DNA of 64,000 bases from Rhodoferax aquaticus (GCF_006974105.1 NZ_CP036282.1:3348001-3412000); one strand, 5' to 3'; positions 26,564-35,994 are shown, counted from the first letter of the stretch. Notes: a model not told the origin generated them from the letters alone. Translations and numbers: made by a program.

Positions 26564-26580
26564 ACATAACGTGATTATGT
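26564..26580. promoter_or_regulatory. Palindromic operator candidate for the TetR regulator
   Basis: ACATAA, five bases, TTATGT: a perfect 17-bp inverted repeat between the divergent TetR and DUF1304 genes. Size and symmetry are those of TetR-family operators. Confidence 0.6.
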
Positions 26581-26625
26581 ATTCTACAGATCCCGCACTC
26601 AACAGCCCCCATCGCTAGACCCCAA

Positions 26626-26985
26626 ATGCACCTCATCGCCCAAATCCTCATTGCACTGGTGTGCCTGATCCACATCTACATTTTTTTGTTGGAGACCGTG
26701 CTCTTCAAATCACGGGGAGCCAAGGTGTTTGGCATCCCTAAGGCGGAGATTGCGTCGCGGGCTGTGGCTATGTCTAACCAAGGTTGCTACAACGGCTTTT
26801 TGGCAGCGGCCCTGTTGCTGGGTTTGGTCTACCCTGACCCGGCCATCGCCAAAGCGTTTGCCTATTTCGGTTTGGCCTGTGTGGCGGTGGCGGGGGTATG
26901 GGGTGCCGTCACGGTCATGGTGCGCATTCTCTACATCCAAACCGTACCTGCGATGCTGGGCTTGGCGGCTTTGGCGCTGCTGTAA
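26626..26985 (+). CDS. DUF1304 membrane protein
   Basis: A 119-residue protein with four hydrophobic segments and the DUF1304 pattern (HIYIFLLETVLF near the start, MSNQGCYNGFLAAAL in the middle). The function is unknown. It is divergent from a TetR gene with a shared palindrome, so it is probably repressed by it. A terminator hairpin follows at 26994. Confidence 0.85.
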   Translation: MHLIAQILIALVCLIHIYIFLLETVLFKSRGAKVFGIPKAEIASRAVAMSNQGCYNGFLAAALLLGLVYPDPAIAKAFAYFGLACVAVAGVWGAVTVMVRILYIQTVPAMLGLAALALL

Positions 26986-26993
26986 GCCGGTAC

Positions 26994-27020
26994 GCCCACG
27001 CAGGCCTTGCGTGGGCTTTT
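26994..27020 (+). terminator. Rho-independent terminator after DUF1304
   Basis: GCCCACGCA, a 5-base loop, TGCGTGGGC, then TTTT: a 9-bp perfect GC-rich stem with a U tail, 8 bp after the DUF1304 stop. Confidence 0.85.
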
Positions 27021-27033
27021 GCACCCGCAGTGA

Positions 27034-28134
27034 CTACACCAGCTTGGCCAAAGCGGCCGGCGAAAAGCTAGACAACTCTGCCGTACGCCCGTCGCGCACT
27101 TTCAGCGCCCAATCGGGGTCGCTAATCAGCGCGCGCCCCACGGCCACCAAATCAAAATCACCTCGGTCAAAACGACGCAGCAGTTCGTCCAGCGACGCTG
27201 GTTGAGAACTTTCACCGCCAAAGGCAGCAATGAACTCACCGCTCAAACCCACCGAACCCACGGTGATGGTCGGCCGGCCCGTGAGCTTCTTGGCCCAGCC
27301 CGCAAAGTTCAAGTCTGAGCCTTCGAACTCAGGTTCCCAGAAACGGCGTTGCGAACAGTGAAAGATGTCGGCCCCCGCGTCTGCCAGGGGTTGCAGCCAC
27401 GCGGCCATCTCATCCGGTGATTGGGCGATGCGGGCTGCGTAGTCTTGCTGCTTCCATTGCGAGAGGCGAATGATGACCGGGTAGTCAGGCCCCACCTCGG
27501 CACGCACCGCTTTCAGAATGTCTGCGGCAAAGCGACCCCGTGCCACCAAGTCACCGCCGTATTGGTCGGTGCGCACATTGGTACCCGCCCAAAAGAACTG
27601 GTCGATCAAGTAGCCGTGGGCACCATGCAACTCAATGCAGTCAAACCCCAAGCGTTTGGCGGCTCCAGCAGCTTTGGCAAACGCGGCAATCGTGTCGGCA
27701 ATGGCGCTGTCCGCCATGGGCTCGCCAAACTGTTTACCGGGGCGCGACAGGCCAGACGGTGAGTCCACAGGCGGCGGCGCTGTCCACGTGGTGCGCGGGT
27801 TGCGCGCTGCACCTACGTGCCAAAGCTGGGGTGCCATCACGCCACCGGCCTGGTGCACGGTGTTGATGACGTTTTGCCATGCGCCTAGAGCAGCATCGCC
27901 CCAAAAGTGAGGAACATCAGGGTCATTGGCTGCAGACGGACGCTCTACCACCGTGCCTTCAGAAACAATCAAACCCACTGCGGCGGCGGCGCGCTTACGG
28001 TAATACTCACTCACGTCCGGGGTGGGCACACCACCGGGCGAGAAGGACCGTGTCATGGGTGCCATGACAATGCGGTTGGCAAGCGTGAGGCCTTTGAGTG
28101 TGAAGGGCTGGAACAAGGGTGCTGCGTTGGACAT
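27034..28134 (-). CDS. Old Yellow Enzyme-family NADH:flavin oxidoreductase
   Basis: A 366-residue TIM-barrel flavoprotein. FMN and substrate motifs of the family are present: LANRIVMAPMTRS at the start, APQLWHVGA, LHGAHGYLIDQFFW with the catalytic His, and RTDQYGGDLVARGRF. It should reduce activated alkenes or related electrophiles with NAD(P)H. The ATG at 28134 matches the family N-terminus; the frame runs further upstream without support. It is transcribed toward the DUF1304 terminator. Confidence 0.88.
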   Translation of the reverse strand: MSNAAPLFQPFTLKGLTLANRIVMAPMTRSFSPGGVPTPDVSEYYRKRAAAAVGLIVSEGTVVERPSAANDPDVPHFWGDAALGAWQNVINTVHQAGGVMAPQLWHVGAARNPRTTWTAPPPVDSPSGLSRPGKQFGEPMADSAIADTIAAFAKAAGAAKRLGFDCIELHGAHGYLIDQFFWAGTNVRTDQYGGDLVARGRFAADILKAVRAEVGPDYPVIIRLSQWKQQDYAARIAQSPDEMAAWLQPLADAGADIFHCSQRRFWEPEFEGSDLNFAGWAKKLTGRPTITVGSVGLSGEFIAAFGGESSQPASLDELLRRFDRGDFDLVAVGRALISDPDWALKVRDGRTAELSSFSPAALAKLV

Positions 28135-28431
28135 GGATGCGTGAGCCAAGAGTTGCGGACCAAACCAGTTTACGTGCATCCACAGCCGCGCCACCGTGCG
28201 CAGCGTCACCAAGGCTACAGCGTGGGACGCATGCCTAGCGGGCCAGCCAGCCCCACGTACACTTCAGGTGCAATTGGCCCATCGCCCACCCACCACCATG
28301 CCAACCACCCACCTTGCCAAGGTATTCCCTGCACGGACTGCACGCTGCTCGCCCACGCCTATCGGCCAGCGCGATGGCGCAGAAGCGGTGTTTTCCTTGG
28401 CAGGTGGCACCACAGCCAGATAGGAGCAGCG
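28135..28431. other. Intergenic gap, no gene seen
   Basis: About 300 bp between the divergent Old Yellow Enzyme gene and pbpC. Open frames here are only upstream extensions of these two genes. The only clear signal is the TAGGAG ribosome-binding site just before the pbpC GTG start. Confidence 0.5.
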
Positions 28432-30732
28432 GTGCCACGGCTTTTGCACACAGTGTTCAGTGTCCCGCACGTGCGCACAAGGCACATTGCTATTGCTTTA
28501 GTAGCTGCTTGCGCATATTCCACGGGCGTAGCGGCCACTTTTGGTGAGATAAAAGCCGCCTACACACCTTCAGACACCCTCATTCTGGACCGTCAAGGTG
28601 CTGTGCTGCACCGCTTGCGCACCAACCCCACCGTGCGCAAGGGGCAGTGGGTGGCGCTGGCCGATGTATCCCCTGCCCTGCGCACGGCCTTGGTGCTGTC
28701 TGAGGACAAGCGCTTTTATGCCCACAGTGGCGTGGACTGGCGCGCCGTATCAGCCGCCGCATGGGGCAATCTATGGAACACCAAAACCCGGGGCGCGTCG
28801 ACCCTCACCATGCAGCTGGCGGGCTTGCTGGACGAAGACCTTAAGCGCAATAGCGGCGGGCGCAGCGTGGTGCAAAAGCTGGGGCAAGCGGTGTCGGCCC
28901 AGTGGCTGGAACGCGATTGGCGCAAAGACCAAATTTTGGAGGCCTACCTGAACCTGGTGCCCCTCAAGGGCGAGCTGGTAGGCATTGACGCCGTGAGCCA
29001 AACCCTGTTTGGCAAAGCTGCGCACGCCCTGGACAACCGAGAAGCCGCCGTCACCGCTGCCTTGGTGCGCGCACCCAATGCCAAAGCAGCCCAAGTCACG
29101 CAGCGCGCTTGCGCCGTGCTGCAAAGCCTGGAGGCCCATGCCGACTGCGAGGCGCTGGACTTGTTTGTGAGCGGCGCCTTGCAACGCAAGGCTTTTGACA
29201 CCAGCGAAGGCATAGCCCCCCACTGGGCGCGCTATGTGGTGCGCGAAACCCAGCGGGCGGCACAGCTACCAAGCGCGTCGCCCGGCAGCACCCAGCCCGC
29301 AGAGCTACCTGCCAGCATTCGCACCACGGTGCACGCGCCGCTGCAGCGCTTTGCGGTGCAAACGCTGCAAACCCACTTGCGCGAGCTGCGCCAGCGCCAT
29401 GTGGAAGACGCCGCATTGGTGGTGCTGGACAACGCCAGTGGTGAGGTGTTGGCCTGGGTGGGTTCATCTGGCGAACTCAGCGGTGCGCCCGATGTGGACT
29501 TGGTGACCGCGCTGCGCCAACCCGGCTCCACGCTCAAGCCGTTTTTGTACGGCCAAGCCATCGCCGAGCGGCGCATCACGGCGGCCTCTTTGCTGGAAGA
29601 CTCGGGCACCCAAATTCAAACGGCGAGCGGCTTATACATCCCCCAAAACTACGACCACCAGTTCAAGGGATGGGTGTCGGCGCGCACGGCCTTGGCCGCG
29701 TCCTTGAACGTACCCGCCGTGCGCACCTTGTTCATGGTGTCACCCGACAGTTTCCACAAGCAATTGGTGCGACTGGGCTTGCCGCTCAAAGAGTCTGGCG
29801 ATTTTTATGGCTACAGCTTGGCCTTAGGCAGTGCCGAGGTGCCGCTCTTGCACCTTGCCAACGCCTACCGCGCACTCGCACAGCAAGGTCGCTTGAGCCC
29901 CATACGCTGGAGGGCGGGTGATCGCACGGCGCCCAGCACCAGCCAGGCCTTAGACGCGGGCGCGGCCTTCATCGTGGGTGATATCTTGAGTGACCCATTG
30001 GCGCGGGCCCGCACCTTTGGTACCGACAGCGTGCTGTCCACGCGGTATTGGAGCGCTGTCAAAACCGGCACCAGCAAAGACATGCGCGACAACTGGGCGC
30101 TGGGCTACTCCGCACGCTACACCGTGGGGGTGTGGGTGGGCAACGCCAGCGGTGCCCCCATGTGGGATGTGAGTGGCACCACGGGTGCTGCGCCCCTCTG
30201 GGCCGCAGTGATGAACTACCTGCACAAAACGCAAAGCAGCCGCGCCCCACAAGCCCCGGCAGGCGTAGCGCAAGTGCCCGTCAAGTTCAACGCAACCGCT
30301 AGCTCCAGCAGCCTTGCCACAGCAGCCGAAGCGCCGCGCCAAGAGTGGTTTATGAACGGCACACAGCAAACCACATTCACTACAGATTTAATAGCTACTC
30401 GCGCTTTATCCATGGGCGCAAGTGGCCAAAAAGACCCAGGTTTTCCAAGCAACGCCTCCAAGCAAGCCACGGCTGGCACCGGACGCATCACCGCCCCCAC
30501 CACGGGCACCATCATTGCGCTCGACCCGGACATTCCGCCTAAGAACCAGCGCCTGACCTTTACCGCCGAGGGCAGCCAACTGCGCTGGCAAATGGACGGA
30601 AAAGTGTTCGCCAAAGGCAACACCGCACAGTGGCTCCCATGGCCGGGGCGGCATGTGGTGCGCATCGTCAACAGCAAAGACGACGTGCTGGATGAGGTCA
30701 AGCTCGAGGTGCGTGGCGCAGGCGTGAAATAG
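28432..30732 (+). CDS. pbpC: Penicillin-binding protein 1C
   Basis: A 766-residue bifunctional peptidoglycan synthase, close to the usual PBP1C length. A short N-terminal membrane anchor is followed by a transglycosylase domain (catalytic Glu 91 in EDKRFYAHSGVD, then RGASTLTMQLAG) and a transpeptidase domain with the nucleophile Ser366 in PGSTLKPF, SLN, and KTGTS at 544-548. A C-terminal BiPBP_C beta domain ends the protein. The GTG at 28432 was chosen for its AGGAG site. The anchor segment IAIALVAACAYSTGV is encoded by a copy of the dispersed repeat, and a second copy encodes part of the linker after the transpeptidase. It is normally a neighbour of alpha-2-macroglobulin, which here lies 7.6 kb upstream. 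Confidence 0.9.
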   Translation: MPRLLHTVFSVPHVRTRHIAIALVAACAYSTGVAATFGEIKAAYTPSDTLILDRQGAVLHRLRTNPTVRKGQWVALADVSPALRTALVLSEDKRFYAHSGVDWRAVSAAAWGNLWNTKTRGASTLTMQLAGLLDEDLKRNSGGRSVVQKLGQAVSAQWLERDWRKDQILEAYLNLVPLKGELVGIDAVSQTLFGKAAHALDNREAAVTAALVRAPNAKAAQVTQRACAVLQSLEAHADCEALDLFVSGALQRKAFDTSEGIAPHWARYVVRETQRAAQLPSASPGSTQPAELPASIRTTVHAPLQRFAVQTLQTHLRELRQRHVEDAALVVLDNASGEVLAWVGSSGELSGAPDVDLVTALRQPGSTLKPFLYGQAIAERRITAASLLEDSGTQIQTASGLYIPQNYDHQFKGWVSARTALAASLNVPAVRTLFMVSPDSFHKQLVRLGLPLKESGDFYGYSLALGSAEVPLLHLANAYRALAQQGRLSPIRWRAGDRTAPSTSQALDAGAAFIVGDILSDPLARARTFGTDSVLSTRYWSAVKTGTSKDMRDNWALGYSARYTVGVWVGNASGAPMWDVSGTTGAAPLWAAVMNYLHKTQSSRAPQAPAGVAQVPVKFNATASSSSLATAAEAPRQEWFMNGTQQTTFTTDLIATRALSMGASGQKDPGFPSNASKQATAGTGRITAPTTGTIIALDPDIPPKNQRLTFTAEGSQLRWQMDGKVFAKGNTAQWLPWPGRHVVRIVNSKDDVLDEVKLEVRGAGVK
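28487..28530 (-). repeat. Dispersed repeat copy inside pbpC signal anchor
   Basis: A reverse-orientation copy (TAGCTGCTTGCGCATATTCC and flanking TATTGCTTTA) lying in frame within codons about 19-33 of pbpC. Confidence 0.75.
30382..30423 (-). repeat. Dispersed repeat copy inside pbpC linker
   Basis: A reverse-orientation copy (AATAGCTACTCGCGCTTTAT, then CCATGGGCGC) encoding DLIATRALSMGAS, in the linker between transpeptidase and BiPBP_C domains. Confidence 0.7.
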
Positions 30733-31002
30733 GCAGCTAGCAGACGGCATACAACCTCTGCTTGGTGGGCTTGCGCATGGTGTTCGGCCTAGACGCAGTG
30801 CTCTTGGCCAAATTGTGCCGATGGCTCCGCACTAAAGCGCGGCCGCCAGACCCAGACGACCCGTGCACCCCCTGAGGGCAAACACGTTTACACCGATTCA
30901 CCCAAAACAAAAGCGCAAGGCGGCCCGCTCGCAGCAAAGCTGCTATCGTGCCCATCGCCCACACGCCCTTGGGCTTGACCACTTGCTTTTGGAGCCGCCC
31001 CC
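30733..31002. other. Intergenic gap, no gene seen
   Basis: 270 bp between pbpC and the DUF2157 gene. Short open frames exist on both strands but none has a recognisable product or a ribosome-binding site. Confidence 0.4.
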
Positions 31003-31980
31003 ATGCGACACACCTTGCTTGCGCTAGCCCACCGCCACCGACTCAACCGCAGCCAAACCCAGGCCCTGCTGCAAGAGGCCGGGCTGAGTCAGGAGCCAGA
31101 CGGCGTGGCCGTGTGGCTACCCCGTGGCGTGGCCGTGCTGGCCGCTGCCCTCCTGGGCTTGGGTTTGGTGATGTGGATAGCTGCCAACTGGGACACCATG
31201 GGCCGCGCGGGGCACTTTGTGCTGTTGCAAGGCTTGGTCGCGCTTAGCGCAGTGGGCGCTGCTTGCATACCCAAGGTGCGTGCGCCCCTGGGCTTGCTTG
31301 CCTTGCTAGGCATAGGCGGCCTGTTTGCCTACTTTGGGCAAACCTACCAAACGGGCGCTGATCCCTGGCAGCTGTTTGCACTGTGGGCCGCACTGGCCTT
31401 GCCGCTGTGCGTAGGTGCCCGTTCGGACGTGCTCTGGGTGCCATGGACTGTCGTGGTGCTGACCGCTGTAGCGCTGTGGACCCACACCTACGGCGGCCAC
31501 CGCTGGCGCGTGGACCCAGACCTGCTCACGGTCCATCTGCTGGCGTGGACAGCCACCTTGGTCGTGGTCGCCGCCTTGAGCAGCAGGTGGGCACATTTCA
31601 CTGGCGCGGGCGTGTGGGGCTTTCGCACAGCCTGCACGCTGAGCGTCATCGCCATCACACTCACCGCTGTAGGCGGTTTGTTTCACGAGACCTTGGCAGG
31701 GCAATACCCCGCAGGCTTGCTGGTGCTAGGTCTAGGGGCAGCATGGCTGGCGCGGCCCAAGCACTTTGACATCGTTGCTCTGAGCGCCCTGGCCTTAGGT
31801 GTGAACGCTTTGCTGGTGAGTGGACTGGTGCGCTATCTGAGTGAAGGCGCAGGCTCTGACTGGATCGCGCGCTTCATGGTGGTGGGCCTGTTTGCCGCAG
31901 GCTTGTTGGCGGCCTCTGTGAGTGGGATATTGACGCTCTCCAAACGCCGTGCGCCACGCACAGAAGGCACTTCCGTATGA
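31003..31980 (+). CDS. DUF2157 membrane protein
   Basis: A 325-residue protein with a soluble N-terminal segment (HRLNRSQTQALLQEAGL) and about nine hydrophobic helices. The DUF2157 core shows as ANWDTMGRAGHFVLLQ and GLFAYFGQTYQTGADPWQLF. The function is unknown. It overlaps the next gene by 4 bp (ATGA) and forms the common DUF2157/DUF4401-GDYXXLXY pair. Confidence 0.85.
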   Translation: MRHTLLALAHRHRLNRSQTQALLQEAGLSQEPDGVAVWLPRGVAVLAAALLGLGLVMWIAANWDTMGRAGHFVLLQGLVALSAVGAACIPKVRAPLGLLALLGIGGLFAYFGQTYQTGADPWQLFALWAALALPLCVGARSDVLWVPWTVVVLTAVALWTHTYGGHRWRVDPDLLTVHLLAWTATLVVVAALSSRWAHFTGAGVWGFRTACTLSVIAITLTAVGGLFHETLAGQYPAGLLVLGLGAAWLARPKHFDIVALSALALGVNALLVSGLVRYLSEGAGSDWIARFMVVGLFAAGLLAASVSGILTLSKRRAPRTEGTSV

Positions 31981-33602
31981 ACACCGCCGCACACACAAGT
32001 TTGCAAAAAGCCATTGACGCAGGCGTGCTGCCAGCCCATGCCACCTTGGATGACACCCACAGCCGCCCTTGGCCGGTGGTTTTACTCACTGCGCTAGGCG
32101 CTTGGTTTGCAGCCATTCCCCTGCTTATTGCCGTTGGCTTGCTCTTAGGCGACGTGCTACTGCGTGGCGCGAGCCCCTATGTGGTGGGCGCCTTGGTCTT
32201 GGCGGCAGCGGTGGTGGTGATGCGGGCCACAGAGCTACCAATCTTCGTGGAGCAATTGGCAGTGCCCGCGCTGTGGGTGGGCGCGGGCTGCCTAGGGTTT
32301 GGAGCCTACCGCGATTTGAGCGACGTGCTGGCCCCGGGCTTGCTGCTGCTGATAACGCTGGGCGTGGCGTGGGCCATCGACAAAGCTTGGCTGCGGGTCA
32401 TTTTGGGTGCCACTGCAGCAAGCTTGCTGGCCACTGTGCTGCTCAAGAGCTGGCACTGGGAGCAGCGGCACACCGCCGCGCTCTTGGTTCTGCATGGCTT
32501 GCTGGCCTTGTGGCTGCTGGCGCTGTGGCTCCAAGAGCGCCAGCCCCGCGCAGCAGCTTGGATAGAAGCCATGGGCACGGGTTGGCTGCTCACAACGCTA
32601 GTGGGTCTGTGCGCCTTGGCGGGCAAAACCTTTTTGCTGGGTGCGGCCCTCGGGAGCAACGAAGTGGGTGAAGTCGTCGGCTGGCTGATGGATGACGAAC
32701 GCGGCAGCTGGCAGGCCAACGCAATGCAACTGGGCGGATGCACGCTCGTCCTAGCCGGTGCCTGCGTTGGAGCCTTGGCCTGGCCATCGCTACGCAAGCC
32801 CTTGCCACTGCTCGTGGTGGGCGTGGTCGCGGTGCTGGCGTGGTTCATGCCCGTCTTGGGCGCAGTGATGCTGGCGCTCATGGTCACCGCCTCCACCCAG
32901 CGCTGGCGTCTAGCGGCTGCCTGCGGCGTAGCGGCCTGCTGGGTCCTCGGCGGTTTTTACTACCAGCTGCAATGGCCCTTGGCCCACAAGGCCTTGCTGC
33001 TGGCGGCCATGGGTGCAGGTTTGGGCGTAGCGACTTGGTGGGCCCAAGCGCCGAGCGCCATCCAAACGCCCGCCCAACACGCTGAACCGCTGTGGCGCAC
33101 ACCTCAAGCCCTGAGCCTGCTGGCTGGCGGCTTGCTCACCGTCTTGGTTGCCAATGGTGCTATCTGGCAAAAAGAAGGCTTGATCGCGAATGGCACCCGC
33201 ATGTACGTGGCCTTGCAACCCGTAGACCCACGCTCCTTGATGCAGGGCGACTACATGCAATTGCGCTTTGTATCGCTGGACAGCACCCAACTCCCTGTGC
33301 TGGACAACATGACGGGACACCGGCCAACGCTACTGGCAACTTTGGATGCACGCGGCGTTGCAACCCTGAAAGGTGTACACACAAGCACCGTGCCCTTGCA
33401 GCCGAACGAACAGTTGGTTCAACTCACGCCCAAAGACGGCCAGTGGGTTTTGGTGACTGACGCGTGGTTCTTCAAGGAAGGCCAAGCGGCGCGCTGGCAA
33501 GCGGCCAAGTTTGGGGAGTTCAGGGTGCTTCCCGATGGGCGCGCCTTGTTAGTGGGCTTAGCTGACGGCTTGCTGCGCCCCATCCACGCCGATATGCCCT
33601 AA
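31977..33602 (+). CDS. DUF4401 - GDYXXLXY fusion membrane protein
   Basis: A 541-residue protein: about ten membrane helices of the DUF4401 type in residues 30-400, then a periplasmic C-terminal domain with VDPRSLMQGDYMQLRF, the GDYXXLXY signature. In other genomes these two domains are often separate genes; here they are fused. Function unknown, probably a membrane complex with the upstream DUF2157 protein, with which it is translationally coupled. Confidence 0.85.
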   Translation: MNTAAHTSLQKAIDAGVLPAHATLDDTHSRPWPVVLLTALGAWFAAIPLLIAVGLLLGDVLLRGASPYVVGALVLAAAVVVMRATELPIFVEQLAVPALWVGAGCLGFGAYRDLSDVLAPGLLLLITLGVAWAIDKAWLRVILGATAASLLATVLLKSWHWEQRHTAALLVLHGLLALWLLALWLQERQPRAAAWIEAMGTGWLLTTLVGLCALAGKTFLLGAALGSNEVGEVVGWLMDDERGSWQANAMQLGGCTLVLAGACVGALAWPSLRKPLPLLVVGVVAVLAWFMPVLGAVMLALMVTASTQRWRLAAACGVAACWVLGGFYYQLQWPLAHKALLLAAMGAGLGVATWWAQAPSAIQTPAQHAEPLWRTPQALSLLAGGLLTVLVANGAIWQKEGLIANGTRMYVALQPVDPRSLMQGDYMQLRFVSLDSTQLPVLDNMTGHRPTLLATLDARGVATLKGVHTSTVPLQPNEQLVQLTPKDGQWVLVTDAWFFKEGQAARWQAAKFGEFRVLPDGRALLVGLADGLLRPIHADMP

Positions 33603-33752
33603 AGCAGTTCCCACACGCATTAAGGTATCGGTCTAGCACCACTTCTAGGTGCATTGCATCCAGCGCCTGCAGCGAACACACCCGTGCCTTGGTGCTAAAG
33701 TTACGCCGTCTTGCCTGCGATGTCCTAGCAAATCGAAGTTGGAGCAACCACC

Positions 33753-34637
33753 ATGTTGACTGGCCCTCTGCGATCCCATGTGCGCGCTGTGTGCGCTATG
33801 GCTGCGACACTGTGGGCTTGCTCCGTTGGGGCTGCAGACCTCATTCTTCTACCTCCGCCAGAGTCCGCACTGGACAAGCGCAGCGAGTACTCCGAGCAGC
33901 TTTTGAAGCTAGTGCTGAAGAAAACAGAAGCCAAATACGGCAAGGCTGATATTGCCTATGGCCCAGCCATGTCGCGCGATCGGCTCTTACGCGAACTGGA
34001 GCGAGGTGAGTTGGTGCAAGTGGCCGACGCACCCACCCGTCCCGACTTTGAAGACAAACTCTTGGTGGTGCGCTTTCCGTTGCGAAAGGGCTTGCTCGGC
34101 TACCGATTGCTGCTGATCGATGCAAAGGACAAAGAAAAGTTTGCCAACATCGAGTCGGTAGAGGCACTCAAGGCTTTGCGGGGTGGCACGGGTACGCAAT
34201 GGGCCATCACGCGAGTCATGGATCAAGCAGGCTTTCTTACCGCCAAAGACAATGACTACGAGAGCTTGTTTCGCCGCCTGGGATTGGGCCAGTTCGACTA
34301 CTTTGCCCGCGGGGTCACCGAAGTGTTTGACGAATTGGAGGCGCGCAAGCACCAGCTCCCCAACATCGTGATCGAGAGCACCTTGGCCTTGTATGTGCCG
34401 CTGCCCACCTACTTTTTTGTCTCGCCCACCAAGCCGGCCTTGGCGAGCCGAATTAGCCAGGGCCTAGAAGCCATTCAAAAAGACGGTTCGTTTGAAAAGC
34501 TGTTTCAGGAATACCACGGCGAAGACATCAAGCGCGCCAACCTGACAGGTCGGCGCATTTTTGCGATGGATAACCCCCTGTTGTCGCCCCTCACGCCTCT
34601 GGACCGCAAAGGGCTGTGGCTCCATTTCAAACACTGA
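33753..34637 (+). CDS. Exported solute-binding-like protein
   Basis: A 294-residue protein with a signal peptide ending near VGAAD, then a two-lobe periplasmic-binding-like fold (FPLRKGLLGYRLLLID, TGTQWAITRVMDQAGF, FDYFARGVTEVFDE). There are no transporter genes nearby, so it may be a stand-alone sensor or an orphan binding protein. A good TTGGAGC ribosome-binding site precedes the ATG. The ligand is unknown. Confidence 0.75.
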   Translation: MLTGPLRSHVRAVCAMAATLWACSVGAADLILLPPPESALDKRSEYSEQLLKLVLKKTEAKYGKADIAYGPAMSRDRLLRELERGELVQVADAPTRPDFEDKLLVVRFPLRKGLLGYRLLLIDAKDKEKFANIESVEALKALRGGTGTQWAITRVMDQAGFLTAKDNDYESLFRRLGLGQFDYFARGVTEVFDELEARKHQLPNIVIESTLALYVPLPTYFFVSPTKPALASRISQGLEAIQKDGSFEKLFQEYHGEDIKRANLTGRRIFAMDNPLLSPLTPLDRKGLWLHFKH

Positions 34638-34653
34638 GCCACGCCTGGTGCTT

Positions 34654-35685
34654 TCAGCGCTTGAAGCGCGCTTGCGCCACCTGGTCGGCAACCACGCTGG
34701 TTGAAACCGCCTCGCGGCCTGCACGCGCAAACACCTCGGCCAAGGTGTCGCCAATTTCGCGCACATGGGCCTCGACATCCGACTCCGGTTTGCCCAAGTA
34801 TTCGTAGCAAACTTTGATGATGCCGCCCGCGTTGATGACAAAGTCAGGCGCGTACAAAACGCCTTTCTGACGCAGCATTTCGCCAACATCGGCGGTCGCC
34901 AATTGGTTGTTGGCCGCACCAGCCACGATACGGGCTTTGAGGCGTGCAATCGTGTTGGCATTGAGCGTGGCACCCAGTGCGCACGGCGCATAAATGTCGG
35001 CCTGTACGTCGTAAATTGCATCCACATCCACCACAGTCGCAGCCAGCTCGTGGCGGGCGCGTTCCAGTGCCTGCGTTTCAATGTCAGCCACAACCAGTTT
35101 GGCACCTGCAGCATGCAAACGGCGCGCGTAGTCATAGCCCACATGGCCCAAGCCCTGCACGGCCACGGTCAATCCCTCCAAACTGTCTCGGCCTAAGTGG
35201 TGCTTCACGGCGGCTTGTGCCCCCACAAAACACCCCAGCGCTGTATAGGGAGACGGGTCACCGTTGTCTCCTAAACCCGCCACATAGCGGGTTTTGGTGG
35301 CCACGTGGGCCATGTCTTGGGGGCTGGTGCCTACGTCTTCGGCGGTGACATAACGCCCGCCCAAGCGCTCTAAGGCCTCGCCCAGTGCTTCAAACAGCGC
35401 AGGGGTTTTGTCGGTTTTGGGGTTGCCAATGATCACGCTCTTGCCACCGCCAATTGGCAGGCCGGCAACCGCGTTTTTGTAAGTCATGCCGCGCGAAAGG
35501 CGCAAAACATCGTTGACAGCCAGCGCTTCACTGGCGTAGTCCCACATACGGCAGCCGCCCATCGCGGGGCCTAAGGTGGTGTTGTGAATGGCAATGATGC
35601 CTTTGAGACCCGACTTGGCCTCGGAGACAAACACCACTTGCTCGTGGTTGTCAAAATTGAGTTCATTGAAGATGAAAGCGCTCAT
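34654..35685 (-). CDS. Leucine (branched-chain amino acid) dehydrogenase
   Basis: A 343-residue Glu/Leu/Phe/Val dehydrogenase-family enzyme. The dimerisation/catalytic domain contains GPAMGGCRMW and GMTYKNAVAGLPIGGGKSV, with the two catalytic lysines. The NAD-binding domain has GLGHVG and TAEDVGTSP. Length fits leucine dehydrogenase (about 340-360) rather than glutamate dehydrogenase (>410). It should convert leucine, valine and isoleucine to 2-oxoacids and ammonia reversibly with NAD+. The ATG at 35685 matches the family start. It is divergent from the phasin gene. Confidence 0.88.
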   Translation of the reverse strand: MSAFIFNELNFDNHEQVVFVSEAKSGLKGIIAIHNTTLGPAMGGCRMWDYASEALAVNDVLRLSRGMTYKNAVAGLPIGGGKSVIIGNPKTDKTPALFEALGEALERLGGRYVTAEDVGTSPQDMAHVATKTRYVAGLGDNGDPSPYTALGCFVGAQAAVKHHLGRDSLEGLTVAVQGLGHVGYDYARRLHAAGAKLVVADIETQALERARHELAATVVDVDAIYDVQADIYAPCALGATLNANTIARLKARIVAGAANNQLATADVGEMLRQKGVLYAPDFVINAGGIIKVCYEYLGKPESDVEAHVREIGDTLAEVFARAGREAVSTSVVADQVAQARFKR

Positions 35686-35994
35686 GCTGGTAGCTCCGCG
35701 CGGAAAACAAACACGCATCCGGGTAGAACGGCGCTGCATTTCCACTTTGTTTTTGGTTAAAAGTAGGTGGCAAAAGGTGTGGCGCTTGCAAAGGGTAGCT
35801 GCAAAGCGCCACGGGTAGTGAGGGTGTCACTGCGTCCGAGTATAGAGCAGTGCCATGTGCACCGCCCTGAAAGTTCCCGCCAGCGCTGCGCGCTTCATCA
35901 AGCTTTCATATGCAGGGTTTACAAGGTACAAGAAGCTGAAACTGCACGCCATTTCACCCTCGCAGGGTTGCTTGAAAGGTTCTTTTTAACTTTT

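Noticed and set aside
27907-28431. N-terminal extension of PBP1C
   Set aside because: It overlaps the Old Yellow Enzyme gene on the other strand and lacks similarity; a good AGGAG site supports the GTG at 28432.
30737-30982. 81-residue minus-strand open frame between pbpC and the DUF2157 gene
   Set aside because: Basic, low-complexity product without ribosome-binding site or recognisable family.
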